Assembly (NCBI RefSeq): GCF_021531915.1
Contig: NZ_JAFBIV010000005.1
Coordinates: 1 to 64,000 of the forward strand
DNA: 64,000 nt
DNA from: Oscillibacter valericigenes
Lineage (GTDB): Bacteria > Bacillota > Clostridia > Oscillospirales > Oscillospiraceae
Direction of reading: 5' to 3'
Shown here: positions 1 through 8,371 of the stretch, in pieces
Layout: each line of letters opens with the position of its first letter
Position numbering within the stretch: the first letter of the stretch is position 1
Position numbers and translations under genes: made by a program
The notes under the pieces: generated by a model
What the model saw: only the letters and a program-made list of their open reading frames with translations
Told to the model about the DNA's origin: nothing
The model's database searches: none

Positions 1-1
1 G

Positions 2-94
2 ATCTACACCCATATCGACAACGAATCCCTGCGGGTCGCTGCAAAGGCAAATCCCTTGTCACACGTTAAAAAAACGAAGAAAAAGGAACAATAA
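2..94 (+). CDS. Tyrosine recombinase/integrase, C-terminal tail (partial)
   Basis: Only the last 30 codons are in the window; the gene enters from the left edge. The residues IYTHID followed by LRVAAKANPL match the end of XerC/XerD-type tyrosine recombinases, where the Tyr of the IYTH motif (codon 5-7) is the nucleophile that forms the 3'-phosphotyrosyl link to DNA. A lysine-rich tail follows before TAA at 92-94, and a strong hairpin terminator starts 8 bases later. Whether this is a housekeeping Xer protein or a mobile-element integrase cannot be decided from the tail. Confidence 0.6.
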   Translation: MYTHIDNESLRVAAKANPLSHVKKTKKKEQ

Positions 95-101
95 AGATTC
101 G

Positions 102-138
102 AAAATGCGGCAGCTCCAATTGGGAGCTGCCGCATTTT
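102..138. terminator. Bidirectional intrinsic terminator
   Basis: A 16-bp perfect inverted repeat (102-117 pairing with 123-138) has a 5-base loop; the arms begin with AAAA and end with TTTT, so it works in both directions. It lies between the recombinase tail (plus) and the SLH-GH18 gene (minus), which converge. Confidence 0.9.
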
Positions 139-163
139 GATAAGGGCATCTTCCCTGCCCTGT

Positions 164-1783
164 TTATTTGTTCAGCAGGCCGGACCAGCTCCAGCTGTTC
201 TCCATGGGGATGGTGCCCAGCCGCCAGACTGACACGCCGGTGACACCCAGCAGCTTTGCCGCTCGCAGGGCGGTCTCCACGCTGCGTCCATCCTGATACC
301 AGAGGAAATACCGGCTGCTGTCCTCTGTGGTGTAGACGGCGTAGGACTGCTGGTACTCCTGGGACCAGCCCCACTCTGTGTCCTCCTGTGCCAATCGTTT
401 CAGAGCTGTTTCCGTGGATGGATATATGGGCTTACCGGAGACCAGCTTGCCAGCCTCGTCAATTTGCCAGGCCACATTTTTACAACTGAAGCCCAGAACC
501 ACCTTGGCTGGGTCCACTCTGTCAGTCAGGGCCTTGAGCCCCAGATATACCTGGCCGATGGGGGCTGTGGCCGCGGTCTGATAATAGAAGCCGCCCTCAA
601 AGCCGCTCATATCCCGGGCATCGTAGTCGTAGGCCATCAGGATGACCTTATCCGCCAGCTGACCGATGGCGGCGTAATCATAGCCGTCGTAATAGGCCCC
701 GGTGGACAGCACCGGAGGCACACAGATATACAGAGACTTGTTCAGCCTGTTCAGCTCCTGCCGCAGTTCCTTCAAAAAGGCGGTGTAGTCCGCTTTTTGG
801 GCAGCCCGCAGGCCCTCAAAGTCCAGGGTGACGCCCTGATAGGGATTTTTGCCGATAGCGTCGTAGTTGACGGAAATCCCCTGGATGATCTGACGCATGG
901 CCTGTGTCCGGCCCTCCGCCGTGGACAGCATGTCTTTCAGGCTCTGGCCGTCCATAAAGACGCTCAGGTGCAGGTCTTCCAGGGACTCCGTCACCTCCTG
1001 ATAGCTGTCCGGCACATAGTATTCGTTGCCGCCGTCCCGGGTGGTCACCAGCTTGGCCTGGGCACCGTCCCAGGTCATGCGGCTCCAGCCGGCGCTGACA
1101 GCGTCCAGCGTCTGACCCAGTTCCAGCTGACTGTAAGAGGAGATGGCGTAGAAGCCGTGGGCGAAATCGGTCTCCCGGCTGATCTTCTCATAAATGCGCA
1201 CCAGCATAGCCGCCGCCTGAGCGCGGGTAGCGGTGGTATTGGGCGAGAAGGTGGTTGCAGAGGTTCCCTTGGTCATGCCGATCTCATAGGCCACCGCGAT
1301 GTAACCCTTCCGGTCTGTCACATCAGTAAATGGCAAGGAGTTTTCCTTTTCAGCATCACGGGCAACTGCCTTAAGCCTGAGTGCCCGCACCAGCAACTCT
1401 GCCATCTCACCTCGGGTGATGGGCGTGTTGGGGCGGAAGTAAGGATCAGTCCCTGTCACATCGTGGGCCGCGGCAGTCTCAATGATCTCATACCAGGCAC
1501 TGCCGGGGGGAACGTCGTAATAGGAGGCTTTCTCCGGCACCATGGTCTTCCAGCCCATCATCCGTACCAGCACCGCAACGAACTGGGCACGGGTCATGGA
1601 GTCCCTGTAACCGAATGTATTGGCGTTGTAGCCGTTCATCAGACCGTAGTCCACGGCTTTTCGGACTTCCGCCGCCAAGGCGCTTTCAGCCGGAACATCC
1701 GTGTATCCCTCTGCCGAGGCCGCGGGCACCAGCAGAGCCGCCGTCAGGGCCAGCGCCAGCAGGCAGGACAGGAGTTTTTTCAT
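164..1783 (-). CDS. SLH-domain glycoside hydrolase family 18 protein
   Basis: Secreted, cell-wall-attached protein of 539 aa. Residues 1-24 are a signal peptide (MKK, hydrophobic core, ASA cleavage site). Three S-layer-homology repeats follow (about 26-78, 88-138, 150-200); in other bacteria these anchor proteins to pyruvylated wall polymers. Residues about 210-535 look like a GH18 barrel of the YaaH/cortex-hydrolase type: GVTLDFEG places the candidate catalytic Glu at 323, and MAYDYD resembles the later substrate-binding strand. The likely substrate is peptidoglycan or another N-acetylglucosamine polymer (inference). The start is the ATG preceded by AAGGAGG seven bases upstream; an upstream in-frame ATG has no ribosome site. 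It shares an upstream dyad with the SLH deacetylase gene at 5059. Confidence 0.85.
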   Translation of the reverse strand: MKKLLSCLLALALTAALLVPAASAEGYTDVPAESALAAEVRKAVDYGLMNGYNANTFGYRDSMTRAQFVAVLVRMMGWKTMVPEKASYYDVPPGSAWYEIIETAAAHDVTGTDPYFRPNTPITRGEMAELLVRALRLKAVARDAEKENSLPFTDVTDRKGYIAVAYEIGMTKGTSATTFSPNTTATRAQAAAMLVRIYEKISRETDFAHGFYAISSYSQLELGQTLDAVSAGWSRMTWDGAQAKLVTTRDGGNEYYVPDSYQEVTESLEDLHLSVFMDGQSLKDMLSTAEGRTQAMRQIIQGISVNYDAIGKNPYQGVTLDFEGLRAAQKADYTAFLKELRQELNRLNKSLYICVPPVLSTGAYYDGYDYAAIGQLADKVILMAYDYDARDMSGFEGGFYYQTAATAPIGQVYLGLKALTDRVDPAKVVLGFSCKNVAWQIDEAGKLVSGKPIYPSTETALKRLAQEDTEWGWSQEYQQSYAVYTTEDSSRYFLWYQDGRSVETALRAAKLLGVTGVSVWRLGTIPMENSWSWSGLLNK

Positions 1784-1813
1784 AAGGAGTCCTCCTTCTT
1801 TCGTGTTGACTCC

Positions 1814-1852
1814 ATGATAACAGGTCATTTCCAAAATGTGTGAACGGTTCTT
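1814..1852 (-). promoter_or_regulatory. Promoter-proximal dyad GAACNGTTC of the SLH-GH18 gene
   Basis: Read on the minus strand, AAGAACCGTTCACACATTTT is followed by a possible -10 TATCAT (1814-1819), about 30 bases before the start codon. GAACCGTTC (1842-1850) is a 9-base dyad. A nearly identical arrangement precedes the SLH deacetylase at 4990-5030. No -35 fits at 17 bases, so the dyad may be an activator or alternative-sigma site. Confidence 0.4.
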
Positions 1853-1858
1853 TAATTT

Positions 1859-2362
1859 TCAGGGCCGGATGGTTCCGGTGATGTGGAGGAACCGGATGTT
1901 ACGATATTCGTAGCTGGATAGTGGCCGCCAGTCGGCGTCGTAGCTGTGGGCGGCCAGAAGCACATTGTTCGGTGTAATGGGGTTCCCCACGGACACAACC
2001 ACCGGCGAGTGCTGGAAGGTTTCGCCCTTGAAGCTCAGCTGGACGATATCCCCCGGCAGCAGGTCCTCCAGACCGGCTGATTCCCCTACCGGCCCCACGG
2101 AGGGGGTCTTGCGGGTCATGAAGTTCCAGAAGTAGACCACTCCGGTCCAGGCGGGGGCTTTCTGGTTGGCGTCGATATAGTACCAGCCGAAGGTAGGCGT
2201 GAAATTCATAATGCCAGCACCGGCATAGACGCACTGAGAAGCGAAATTGGTGCAGTCTCCCCCCAGCTTTTCATAGTCGTAATAGGCCGGATTCCGGCCA
2301 TAGGCCCACTGATGGGCGTAGAGCACCGCCGCCTGCCGGTCATAATCTCGCAAAAATCGCAT
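1859..2362 (-). CDS. Amidase-domain (Amidase_6-like) protein
   Basis: 167 aa, without a signal peptide. The pattern YDRQAAVLYAHQWA, then GGDCTNFASQCVYAG (candidate Cys nucleophile) and later FQHSPVVVSV (candidate His) is that of the putative amidase domain PF12671, found in Firmicutes proteins thought to be NlpC/P60-like wall or peptide amidases. The substrate is unknown. The start chosen is the ATG after AGGGGAGGGG; a TTG eight codons upstream would place the ribosome site inside the gene. It lies 75 bases upstream of the SLH-GH18 gene on the same strand, suggesting a link to wall processing (inference). Confidence 0.75.
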   Translation of the reverse strand: MRFLRDYDRQAAVLYAHQWAYGRNPAYYDYEKLGGDCTNFASQCVYAGAGIMNFTPTFGWYYIDANQKAPAWTGVVYFWNFMTRKTPSVGPVGESAGLEDLLPGDIVQLSFKGETFQHSPVVVSVGNPITPNNVLLAAHSYDADWRPLSSYEYRNIRFLHITGTIRP

Positions 2363-2413
2363 AGCCGCCCCTCCCCTTTTTCTCAAGTCTATGCTGCAGA
2401 TAGTCCGGAGAGC

Positions 2414-2449
2414 ACAAAAAAACAGAGAGACGCCGAGCGTCTCTCTGTT
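2414..2449 (-). terminator. Intrinsic terminator of fba
   Basis: AACAGAGAGACGC and its complement form a long stem; on the minus strand it is followed by a run of seven or more T. It sits 14 bases after the fba stop codon. Confidence 0.88.
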
Positions 2450-2462
2450 TCGAGGGTTTTGA

Positions 2463-3428
2463 TCAGGCCTTGTGGTCGCAGCCCAGCACGTCCACGATCT
2501 TGTGGGCCACCATTTCCTTGATGGCGGCGCGGGCGGGCTTCAGGTACTGGCGGGGATCGAAGTGATCGGGATGCTCAGCCATGTACTCACGGATGCTGGC
2601 GGTCATGGCCAGACGCAGGTCAGAGTCGATGTTGATCTTGCAGACGGACATGGAAGCGGCCTTACGCAGCTGCTCCTCGGGGATGCCGACGGCGTCGGGC
2701 ATCTTGCCGCCGAACTTGTTGATCTTGGCGACGAAGTCCTGGGGCACGGAGGAAGAGCCGTGCAGAACGATGGGGAAGCCGGGCAGGCGCTTGGAGACCT
2801 CCTCCAGCACATCGAAACGCAGGGGAGGCGGAACCAGGATGCCCTTCTCGTTGCGGGTGCACTGGGCGGGAGTGAACTTGTAGGCGCCGTGGCTGGTGCC
2901 GATGGCGATGGCCAGGGAGTCGCAGCCGGTCTTGGAGACAAACTCCTCAACCTCTTCGGGACGGGTGTAGGAGGAATCTTCAGCAGAAACGCTCACCTCA
3001 TCCTCCACGCCGGCCAGAGTGCCCAGCTCGGCCTCGACCACAACACCGTGGTCATGGGCATACTCGACGACTTTCTTGGTGATCTCGATGTTCTCAGCGA
3101 AGGGCTTGCTGGAGGCGTCGATCATGACGGAGGTGAAGCCGCCGTCGATGCAGCTCTTGCAGGTCTCAAAGCTGTCGCCGTGGTCCAGATGCAGGCAGAT
3201 GGGCAGGCCGGTCTCGATGACGGCAGCCTCCACCAGCTTCATCAGATAGGTGTGGTTGGCGTAGGCGCGGGCGCCCTTAGAGACCTGCAGGATCAGGGGG
3301 GCGTTCAGATCCTTGGCAGCCTCGGTGATGCCCTGGACGATCTCCATGTTGTTGACGTTGAAAGCGCCGATGGCGTAGCCGCCGTCGTAGGCCTTCTTGA
3401 ACATTTCGGTAGTGGTAACCAGTGCCAT
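2463..3428 (-). CDS. fba: Class II fructose-bisphosphate aldolase
   Basis: 321 aa, a typical length. It cleaves fructose 1,6-bisphosphate to dihydroxyacetone phosphate and glyceraldehyde 3-phosphate in glycolysis. Class II signatures are clear: GAFNVNN near the N-terminus, HLDHGD with catalytic Asp82 and zinc ligand His83, EAELG around 132-136, and zinc ligands His180 (GTSHGAYKF) and His223 (VLHGSSS). It is transcribed divergently from the phosphofructokinase gene, with separate promoters in the 239-base gap, and ends in its own terminator, so it is probably monocistronic. Confidence 0.96.
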   Translation of the reverse strand: MALVTTTEMFKKAYDGGYAIGAFNVNNMEIVQGITEAAKDLNAPLILQVSKGARAYANHTYLMKLVEAAVIETGLPICLHLDHGDSFETCKSCIDGGFTSVMIDASSKPFAENIEITKKVVEYAHDHGVVVEAELGTLAGVEDEVSVSAEDSSYTRPEEVEEFVSKTGCDSLAIAIGTSHGAYKFTPAQCTRNEKGILVPPPLRFDVLEEVSKRLPGFPIVLHGSSSVPQDFVAKINKFGGKMPDAVGIPEEQLRKAASMSVCKINIDSDLRLAMTASIREYMAEHPDHFDPRQYLKPARAAIKEMVAHKIVDVLGCDHKA

Positions 3429-3553
3429 AATGTTTCACTCCTGTTCTTTATTTGTCCCGTCCCTCTCGGCACCGGACGATCTGAAAATAAGGGGTTCGTT
3501 AACAGATTGTCAAATACGGTGCTTCAAGCAGGCGAAAACGATTTTCTTTTATG

Positions 3554-3581
3554 ATAATATCACAGAAAAATTAAATTGCAA
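3554..3581 (-). promoter_or_regulatory. Housekeeping promoter of fba
   Basis: Minus strand: -35 TTGCAA (3576-3581), 16-base spacer, -10 TATTAT (3554-3559). It reads toward fba about 125 bases downstream. Confidence 0.65.
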
Positions 3582-3584
3582 GTA

Positions 3585-3613
3585 TTTACAATTCTTTTTT
3601 TCAATGATATGAT
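3585..3613 (+). promoter_or_regulatory. Housekeeping promoter of pfp
   Basis: -35 TTTACA (3585-3590), 17-base T-rich spacer, -10 TATGAT (3608-3613), 54 bases before the start codon. The -35 is only a few bases from the fba -35 on the other strand, so the two promoters are back to back. Confidence 0.75.
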
Positions 3614-3667
3614 AGGTACGCTGATTTTTCCCATAAGACAACATATTTTTTGAGGAGGCTTTTTCTC

Positions 3668-4906
3668 ATGAGCGAACTGAAAGGCGCATGTATCGTCGGC
3701 CAGTCCGGCGGTCCTACTTCCGTCATCAATGCCAGTGTCTACGGTGTCATTGACACTGCCCTGAAGAATCCCAATATCACCCGCGTTCTGGGTGCCGAGC
3801 ACGGCATCAAGGGCGTGCTGAATGACCGGCTGTTCGACATGGCTCAGGAGGACCCCGCCGAGCTGGAGCTGCTGAAGTATACTCCCTCCTCCGCTCTGGG
3901 CTCCTGCCGCTACAAGATGGCGGACCCCGATGTGGACGACACCGATTACAAGCGCATCCTGGAGATCTTCAAGAAGTACGATGTCCGCTATTTCTTCTAC
4001 AACGGCGGCAACGACTCCATGGATACCTGCAACAAGATCTCCAAGTATATGCAGAAGGTCGGCTATGAGTGCCGCGTGATGGGCGTGCCCAAGACCATCG
4101 ACAACGACCTGTACGGCACCGACCACTGCCCCGGCTTTGCCTCCGCTGCCAAGTACATTGCCACCAGCTGCATGGAAGTCTATCAGGATGCCCGCGTGTA
4201 TGACACCGGCATGGTCTGCATCATCGAGATCATGGGCCGTCACGCCGGCTGGCTGGCCGGTGCTGCCGCTCTGGCTACCGCTTACGGCGCCGGTCCCGAT
4301 CTGGTGTACCTGCCTGAGGTGGACTTCGACATGGACGCTTTCCTGGCTGACGTGGAGCGTATTTATAAGGAGAAGGGCAACTGCATGGTGGCCGTGTCCG
4401 AGGGCATCCACTACGCCGACGGCACCTTCGTTTCCGAGGCCAAGACCTCTGCTACCGATGGCTTCGGTCATGCCCAGCTGGGTGGCCTGGCTTCCCTGCT
4501 GGCCAACATCGTAAAGGAGAAGACCGGCGCCAAGGTCCGCGGCATCGAGCTGAGCCTGCTGCAGCGCTGCGGCGCCCACCTGGCCTCTGAGACCGATATT
4601 GAGGAGTCCTACATGTCCGGCAAGGCTGCCGTGGAGAACGCCGTTGCCGGTATCACCGACAAGATGGTGGGCTTCGAGCGCACCTACGAGGACGGCAAGT
4701 ACGTCTGCAAGACCAAGCTGCTGGGCTTGACCGATGTGGCCAACACCGAGAAGAAGGTCCCCCTGGAGTGGATCAACGCCGCTCATAATGGCGTGGAGAA
4801 GCCCTTCATCGACTACGTGCTGCCCCTGGTACAGGGCGAGCCCAAGCTGCCCAAGCAGGATTCCCTGCCCCGCTTCGCCAAGCTGAAGAAGGTCCTGGCG
4901 AAATAA
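3668..4906 (+). CDS. pfp: 6-phosphofructokinase, pyrophosphate-type
   Basis: 412 aa. It phosphorylates fructose 6-phosphate to fructose 1,6-bisphosphate. The N-terminus GQSGGPTSVINAS is the nucleotide/PPi loop; GGNDSMDT at 113-120 has Asp where ATP enzymes have Gly, and PKTIDND at 141-147 carries the Lys typical of PPi users. I therefore infer pyrophosphate rather than ATP as donor, which would make the step reversible. MGRHAGW further on matches the substrate site. The start is the ATG after GAGGAGG; an ATG 18 bases upstream precedes the ribosome site. It is divergent from fba, the next enzyme of the pathway. Confidence 0.9.
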   Translation: MSELKGACIVGQSGGPTSVINASVYGVIDTALKNPNITRVLGAEHGIKGVLNDRLFDMAQEDPAELELLKYTPSSALGSCRYKMADPDVDDTDYKRILEIFKKYDVRYFFYNGGNDSMDTCNKISKYMQKVGYECRVMGVPKTIDNDLYGTDHCPGFASAAKYIATSCMEVYQDARVYDTGMVCIIEIMGRHAGWLAGAAALATAYGAGPDLVYLPEVDFDMDAFLADVERIYKEKGNCMVAVSEGIHYADGTFVSEAKTSATDGFGHAQLGGLASLLANIVKEKTGAKVRGIELSLLQRCGAHLASETDIEESYMSGKAAVENAVAGITDKMVGFERTYEDGKYVCKTKLLGLTDVANTEKKVPLEWINAAHNGVEKPFIDYVLPLVQGEPKLPKQDSLPRFAKLKKVLAK

Positions 4907-4930
4907 GCGTTTCCAAAAGCATATGATCTG

Positions 4931-4962
4931 AAAAGAAGCGGCGGCTTGCCGCTTCTTTTTTA
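4931..4962 (+). terminator. Intrinsic terminator of pfp
   Basis: AAAAGAAGCGGC and GCCGCTTCTTTTTT form a stem with a short loop and a T run, 25 bases after the stop codon. Confidence 0.9.
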
Positions 4963-4989
4963 TGTTACACGCTGCACCTGGCAAGATTT

Positions 4990-5030
4990 AAGGAACTGTT
5001 CACATGTTTTCTCGCCGTAACTGGCATAAT
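4990..5030 (+). promoter_or_regulatory. Promoter-proximal dyad GAACNGTTC of the SLH deacetylase gene
   Basis: AAGGAACTGTTCACATGTTTT is followed by CATAAT (5025-5030). GAACTGTTC (4993-5001) ends 57 bases before the ATG; the equivalent dyad of the SLH-GH18 gene is 58 bases from its ATG. The shared bases GTTCACA and TTTT suggest a common regulator or sigma factor. Confidence 0.4.
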
Positions 5031-5058
5031 GGTTACTATCATACAGAAAGGACAGGTG

Positions 5059-6411
5059 ATGGATTTGCGCAGACTGCTGGGTGCGCTTCTCGCACTGGTG
5101 TTATGCTTCGGGATGCTGCCGGTAGGCGCGGATGCGGCCTCCTTTTCCGATGTGCCCAAAGGCCACTGGGCTTATGATGCCATCATGGCGGCAGAGACCC
5201 GGGGGCTGATCCAGGGCAGTGGCGGAAAATTCCGTCCCGGTGACAGCGTCAGCAGTCAGGCGTTTCTCTCCATGGTCTGCCGGGCCTGGGGCATGGATGA
5301 CCGGAAGCTGGAGACCGGCGACCGCTGGGCGGAGCCTGCCATGGCCTTCGGTCAGTACGCCGGGTGGTTCGAGGAGGAGGAACTGACCCGGACCAGCCGC
5401 ACCAAACCTATCACCCGGGAATTTGCCGCCAAGCTGCTGGTGAACGCCCTGTTTCCGGAGGAGCTGGAGCAGCGGGGCGCTGCTATCCGTTTTCAGGACC
5501 AGAATGAGATTGGCTGGGCCAGGCGGCCCTATGTACAGGCTGCCGCCCGCCTGGGGCTCATTACAGGATATGAGGACGGCACCTTCCGGCCTCAGTCACC
5601 CCTGACCCGGGCCGCTGCCGCTTCCCTGCTGAACCGTGCCCTGCAAATCAAAGAGTCAAACGAACCCGGAGAAAGCGTGCAGGTGCCCATCCTGATGTAT
5701 CACGACATCTCCTATCTGGGCAGCGGCTACTCCAAAACGCCGGAGGTCTTCCGACGGCAGATGCAGGAGCTGAAGGACGCCGGGTTCCACACGGTGACCT
5801 ATACCCAGCTCATAGATTTTGTGGAGAACGGGACGCCGCTGCCGGAAAAGCCCATCGTTATCAGCGTGGATGACGGCTACCGGAGCAACTATGAATACCT
5901 GTACCCCATTCTGCAGGAACTGGATATGAAGGCGGAAATCGCCCTGATCGGCGGCGCCATCCAATATTCTAGCTGGGGTCTGAAATGGGATGAGGTGCGG
6001 GAGATGGCGGACAGCGGGCTGGTATCCTTCCAGGCTCATACCGATCAGATGCACAACGACCAGACTTCTGAGGGCGGCCGTCTGGGGGTCCTGAAAGCCC
6101 CCAAGGAGTCTTGGACGGAATATGTGGAGCTGCTGGGAACCGATACGAATACCATTCTGAACAAGATCGAGCGAAAGACAGGGACCCGTCCCGTGGCGTT
6201 CGTCTATCCCAGAGGGAAGTGGAACACCATGGCAGAGGCTGTCATCCGTTCAGCGGGCTGCAAGGTCTCCGTGACCACCAAAGACGGCGTGGCAAAAATT
6301 ACCCAGGGCGTTCCGGACTCCCTGCACCTCATGGACCGGATCGGCATGGACTTCCGGAACGGAAGTGTGGTTTCGGTGCTGATGCAATTCGGCTATCAAG
6401 GGGGAGCATGA
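5059..6411 (+). CDS. SLH-domain polysaccharide deacetylase (NodB/CE4)
   Basis: 450 aa, secreted and wall-anchored. A signal peptide covers about 1-26, three SLH repeats span about 27-196, and a NodB-type deacetylase domain starts at VPILMYHD (209). Motif 1 reads SVDDGY with the metal/catalytic Asp pair at 271-272. Motif 2 reads HTDQMH (His327, His332), one residue longer than the usual HSxxH and like the PgaB/IcaB exopolysaccharide N-deacetylases. The substrate is probably peptidoglycan or a GlcNAc exopolysaccharide (inference). The start follows AAAGGACAGGTG. It shares an upstream dyad with the SLH-GH18 gene. Confidence 0.87.
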   Translation: MDLRRLLGALLALVLCFGMLPVGADAASFSDVPKGHWAYDAIMAAETRGLIQGSGGKFRPGDSVSSQAFLSMVCRAWGMDDRKLETGDRWAEPAMAFGQYAGWFEEEELTRTSRTKPITREFAAKLLVNALFPEELEQRGAAIRFQDQNEIGWARRPYVQAAARLGLITGYEDGTFRPQSPLTRAAAASLLNRALQIKESNEPGESVQVPILMYHDISYLGSGYSKTPEVFRRQMQELKDAGFHTVTYTQLIDFVENGTPLPEKPIVISVDDGYRSNYEYLYPILQELDMKAEIALIGGAIQYSSWGLKWDEVREMADSGLVSFQAHTDQMHNDQTSEGGRLGVLKAPKESWTEYVELLGTDTNTILNKIERKTGTRPVAFVYPRGKWNTMAEAVIRSAGCKVSVTTKDGVAKITQGVPDSLHLMDRIGMDFRNGSVVSVLMQFGYQGGA

Positions 6412-6428
6412 TTGCTTCCCCTTTTTTT
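6400..6428 (+). terminator. Terminator overlapping the deacetylase stop codon
   Basis: GGGGGAGCA and TGCTTCCCC (one G-U pair) form a stem whose loop contains the TGA stop codon; seven T follow. Confidence 0.8.
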
Positions 6429-6530
6429 CATGTCAGGTATTTTCAAGCCGCGGAATGTGATATAAAGGTACATGTTTGGAATTTCCGCTGCTCTTTTCGG
6501 CGGAAGAGAAGATGGAAGGATGGAATACTT

Positions 6531-7520
6531 ATGACGCAGATATACGGAACTCTGGGCCCCGCCTGTGCCTCTCAGGAGATGCTGGAGGCCATGCTGCGCT
6601 CTGGACTGACCGGCATGCGGCTGAACCTGTCCCACTGTGACCTGGCCGACAGCCGGGAACTGCTGGATGCTTTCTGGGCTGCCGCAGAAGTTACCGGCAC
6701 TCACCCCCAGCTACTGATTGACATGCAGGGCCCTGAACTGCGCATCGGTTCTGTGGCCCCCATGGAGCTGGTGGACGGCGCGGAGCTGGCTCTAGGTGAA
6801 GGCGGGATCAAAGTCCCCGCCGTGCTGTTCCCGGAGATGAAGGTTGGTGATGAACTGCTGCTGGACGACGGCAAGCTGGCCCTGGAAGTTCTGACGACTG
6901 GCACAGACCGGGCGCTGACCCGGGTGGTCCGGGGCGGAAAGCTCACCAGCAACAAGAGCATCAAGCTCACCGGCAAGGACATCCGCCTGCCGGTCTCCAC
7001 GGAGCGGGATATCCGGAACATCCGTCAGGCTGCCGACTTCGGGGTCACCGCCTTGATGCAGCCCTTTGTCCACAGCGGCGAGGACTTGGTGGAACTGCGG
7101 CGAATTTTGGAGGAAAACGGCGCCGGCTACCTGGAGATTCACGCCAAGATTGAAACAGTGGAAGGTGCGCATAACCTGGACAGCATCCTCCCTTATGCGG
7201 ACGCTATCGTCATTGCCCGGGGCGACCTTGGCAACGACATGCCGCTGTGGCAGCTGCCTGCCGTGCAGAAGGACATCTCTGCCGCCTGCCGAAAGGCCGG
7301 AAAGCCCTTCGTAGTGGTGAACCAGATGCTGGCCTCCATGGAGCGCAACCCGATTCCCACCCGCACGGAGGTCTCTGACATTTTCAACGCTGTGGCGGAT
7401 GGTGCTTACGGCGTGATGCTGACCAATGAGACTGCTGTGGGCGCCCATCCTGTGGAAGCGGTCTCCTGCATGGCTCGCACTGCCGCAGACGCCGAACGCT
7501 GGCTGCAGGAGCGGCAGTAA
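6531..7520 (+). CDS. Short pyruvate-kinase-like protein lacking the C domain
   Basis: 329 aa against about 470 or more for bacterial pyruvate kinase. The barrel and B domain are recognisable: MRLNLSH (Arg30, Asn32, Ser34), QGPELRIG, HAKIE (Lys206, Glu208), IARGDLG (Asp232), PTRTEVSD and NETAVGAHPVEA. The catalytic Thr of TQMLESM is Asn264 here (VNQMLASM), the usual SGETA is TNETA, and the C-terminal allosteric domain is absent. It may be a divergent pyruvate kinase, an enzyme with a different phosphoryl substrate, or inactive; I cannot tell which. The start is the ATG after GGAAGGATGG. It stands alone between two terminators. Confidence 0.78.
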   Translation: MTQIYGTLGPACASQEMLEAMLRSGLTGMRLNLSHCDLADSRELLDAFWAAAEVTGTHPQLLIDMQGPELRIGSVAPMELVDGAELALGEGGIKVPAVLFPEMKVGDELLLDDGKLALEVLTTGTDRALTRVVRGGKLTSNKSIKLTGKDIRLPVSTERDIRNIRQAADFGVTALMQPFVHSGEDLVELRRILEENGAGYLEIHAKIETVEGAHNLDSILPYADAIVIARGDLGNDMPLWQLPAVQKDISAACRKAGKPFVVVNQMLASMERNPIPTRTEVSDIFNAVADGAYGVMLTNETAVGAHPVEAVSCMARTAADAERWLQERQ

Positions 7521-7529
7521 CAGACATCA

Positions 7530-7563
7530 AAAAGGACTGGCGGCGAGCCAGTCCTTCTTTTTT
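7530..7563 (+). terminator. Intrinsic terminator of the pyruvate-kinase-like gene
   Basis: AAGGACTGGC pairs with GCCAGTCCTT and is followed by CTTTTTTC. It lies between converging genes and may also slow coaX transcription from the other strand. Confidence 0.85.
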
Positions 7564-7564
7564 C

Positions 7565-8335
7565 TCATTTATTCTTCTGGTAGATGGTCCACAGGCCGTT
7601 CATCAGCAGATACTTGTCGTAGACGATGGGGTTGCGGCAGTAGCGGACGATGACCGGGGCATTGCCGCCGGTGGCCACCACGCTGACCTCCCGGCCGGAG
7701 AACTCCTCCCGGATACGGTCGATGATGCCGTCCAGCATGCCGGCGGTGCCGTAGACGATGCCGGAGCGCATACAGTCCTCGGTGTTCTTGCCGATCAGTG
7801 CCTTGGGATGCTGCAGGGAGATGGCCGGCAGCTGGGCTGCACGGCGGCTAAGGGCCTCCAGGGATACGTTGACCCCCGGAAGCAGCATGCCGCCCTCGTA
7901 GGTGCGTCCTTCGGAGATGACGCCGATGGTGGTGGCGGTACCCATGTCAATGGTGATGATAGGCGGCTGGAACCGCTCCAGTGCCGCCACAGCATCCGCC
8001 ACGATGTCCGCGCCCACCTGGGTCTGAACAGTGAGGCGGATGTTGAGCCCGGTCCTGACACCGGGGCCCACCACCATGGGCGGTTTCCCCAGCAGACGGG
8101 TCAGCGCCTTCTCCATCATAAAGTTCAGCGGCGGCACCACGCTGCACAGAATGGCGCCTGTGACCTGCCGGTAGTCGAAATGGTACAGGGTAAAGAGATT
8201 CATCAGGTCAATGCTGATCTGATCCGCCGTTTTCCGGCTGTCCGTGTCCAGGGACGCCAGAAATTTCAGCTGCTGTTCCCCGTCAAACAGGCCGATGGAG
8301 GTGTTGGAATTGCCCACATCGATGGCAAGCAGCAC
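7565..8335 (-). CDS. coaX: Type III pantothenate kinase
   Basis: 256 aa, a typical length. It phosphorylates pantothenate with ATP, the first step of coenzyme A synthesis. The N-terminal LLAIDVGNSNTSIG is the ASKHA phosphate-1 loop; TIDMGTATT is the second phosphate loop, and GMLLPG and VVATGG also fit. The start is a GTG eight bases after AAAGGAG; upstream in-frame codons have no such site. It is divergent from ogt, and the two promoters share a palindromic -35. Confidence 0.94.
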   Translation of the reverse strand: MLLAIDVGNSNTSIGLFDGEQQLKFLASLDTDSRKTADQISIDLMNLFTLYHFDYRQVTGAILCSVVPPLNFMMEKALTRLLGKPPMVVGPGVRTGLNIRLTVQTQVGADIVADAVAALERFQPPIITIDMGTATTIGVISEGRTYEGGMLLPGVNVSLEALSRRAAQLPAISLQHPKALIGKNTEDCMRSGIVYGTAGMLDGIIDRIREEFSGREVSVVATGGNAPVIVRYCRNPIVYDKYLLMNGLWTIYQKNK

Positions 8336-8371
8336 AGGCCCCACTCCTTTCGTTCCAATGATCTTTTTTCT

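Noticed and set aside
464-1843. 459-codon open frame opposite the SLH-GH18 gene
   Set aside because: The minus strand encodes a signal peptide, SLH repeats and a GH18 domain with a good ribosome site; the plus frame has none of these.
3560-4984. 474-codon open frame opposite pfp
   Set aside because: Antisense to a clear phosphofructokinase gene, and it runs through the terminator and promoter regions.
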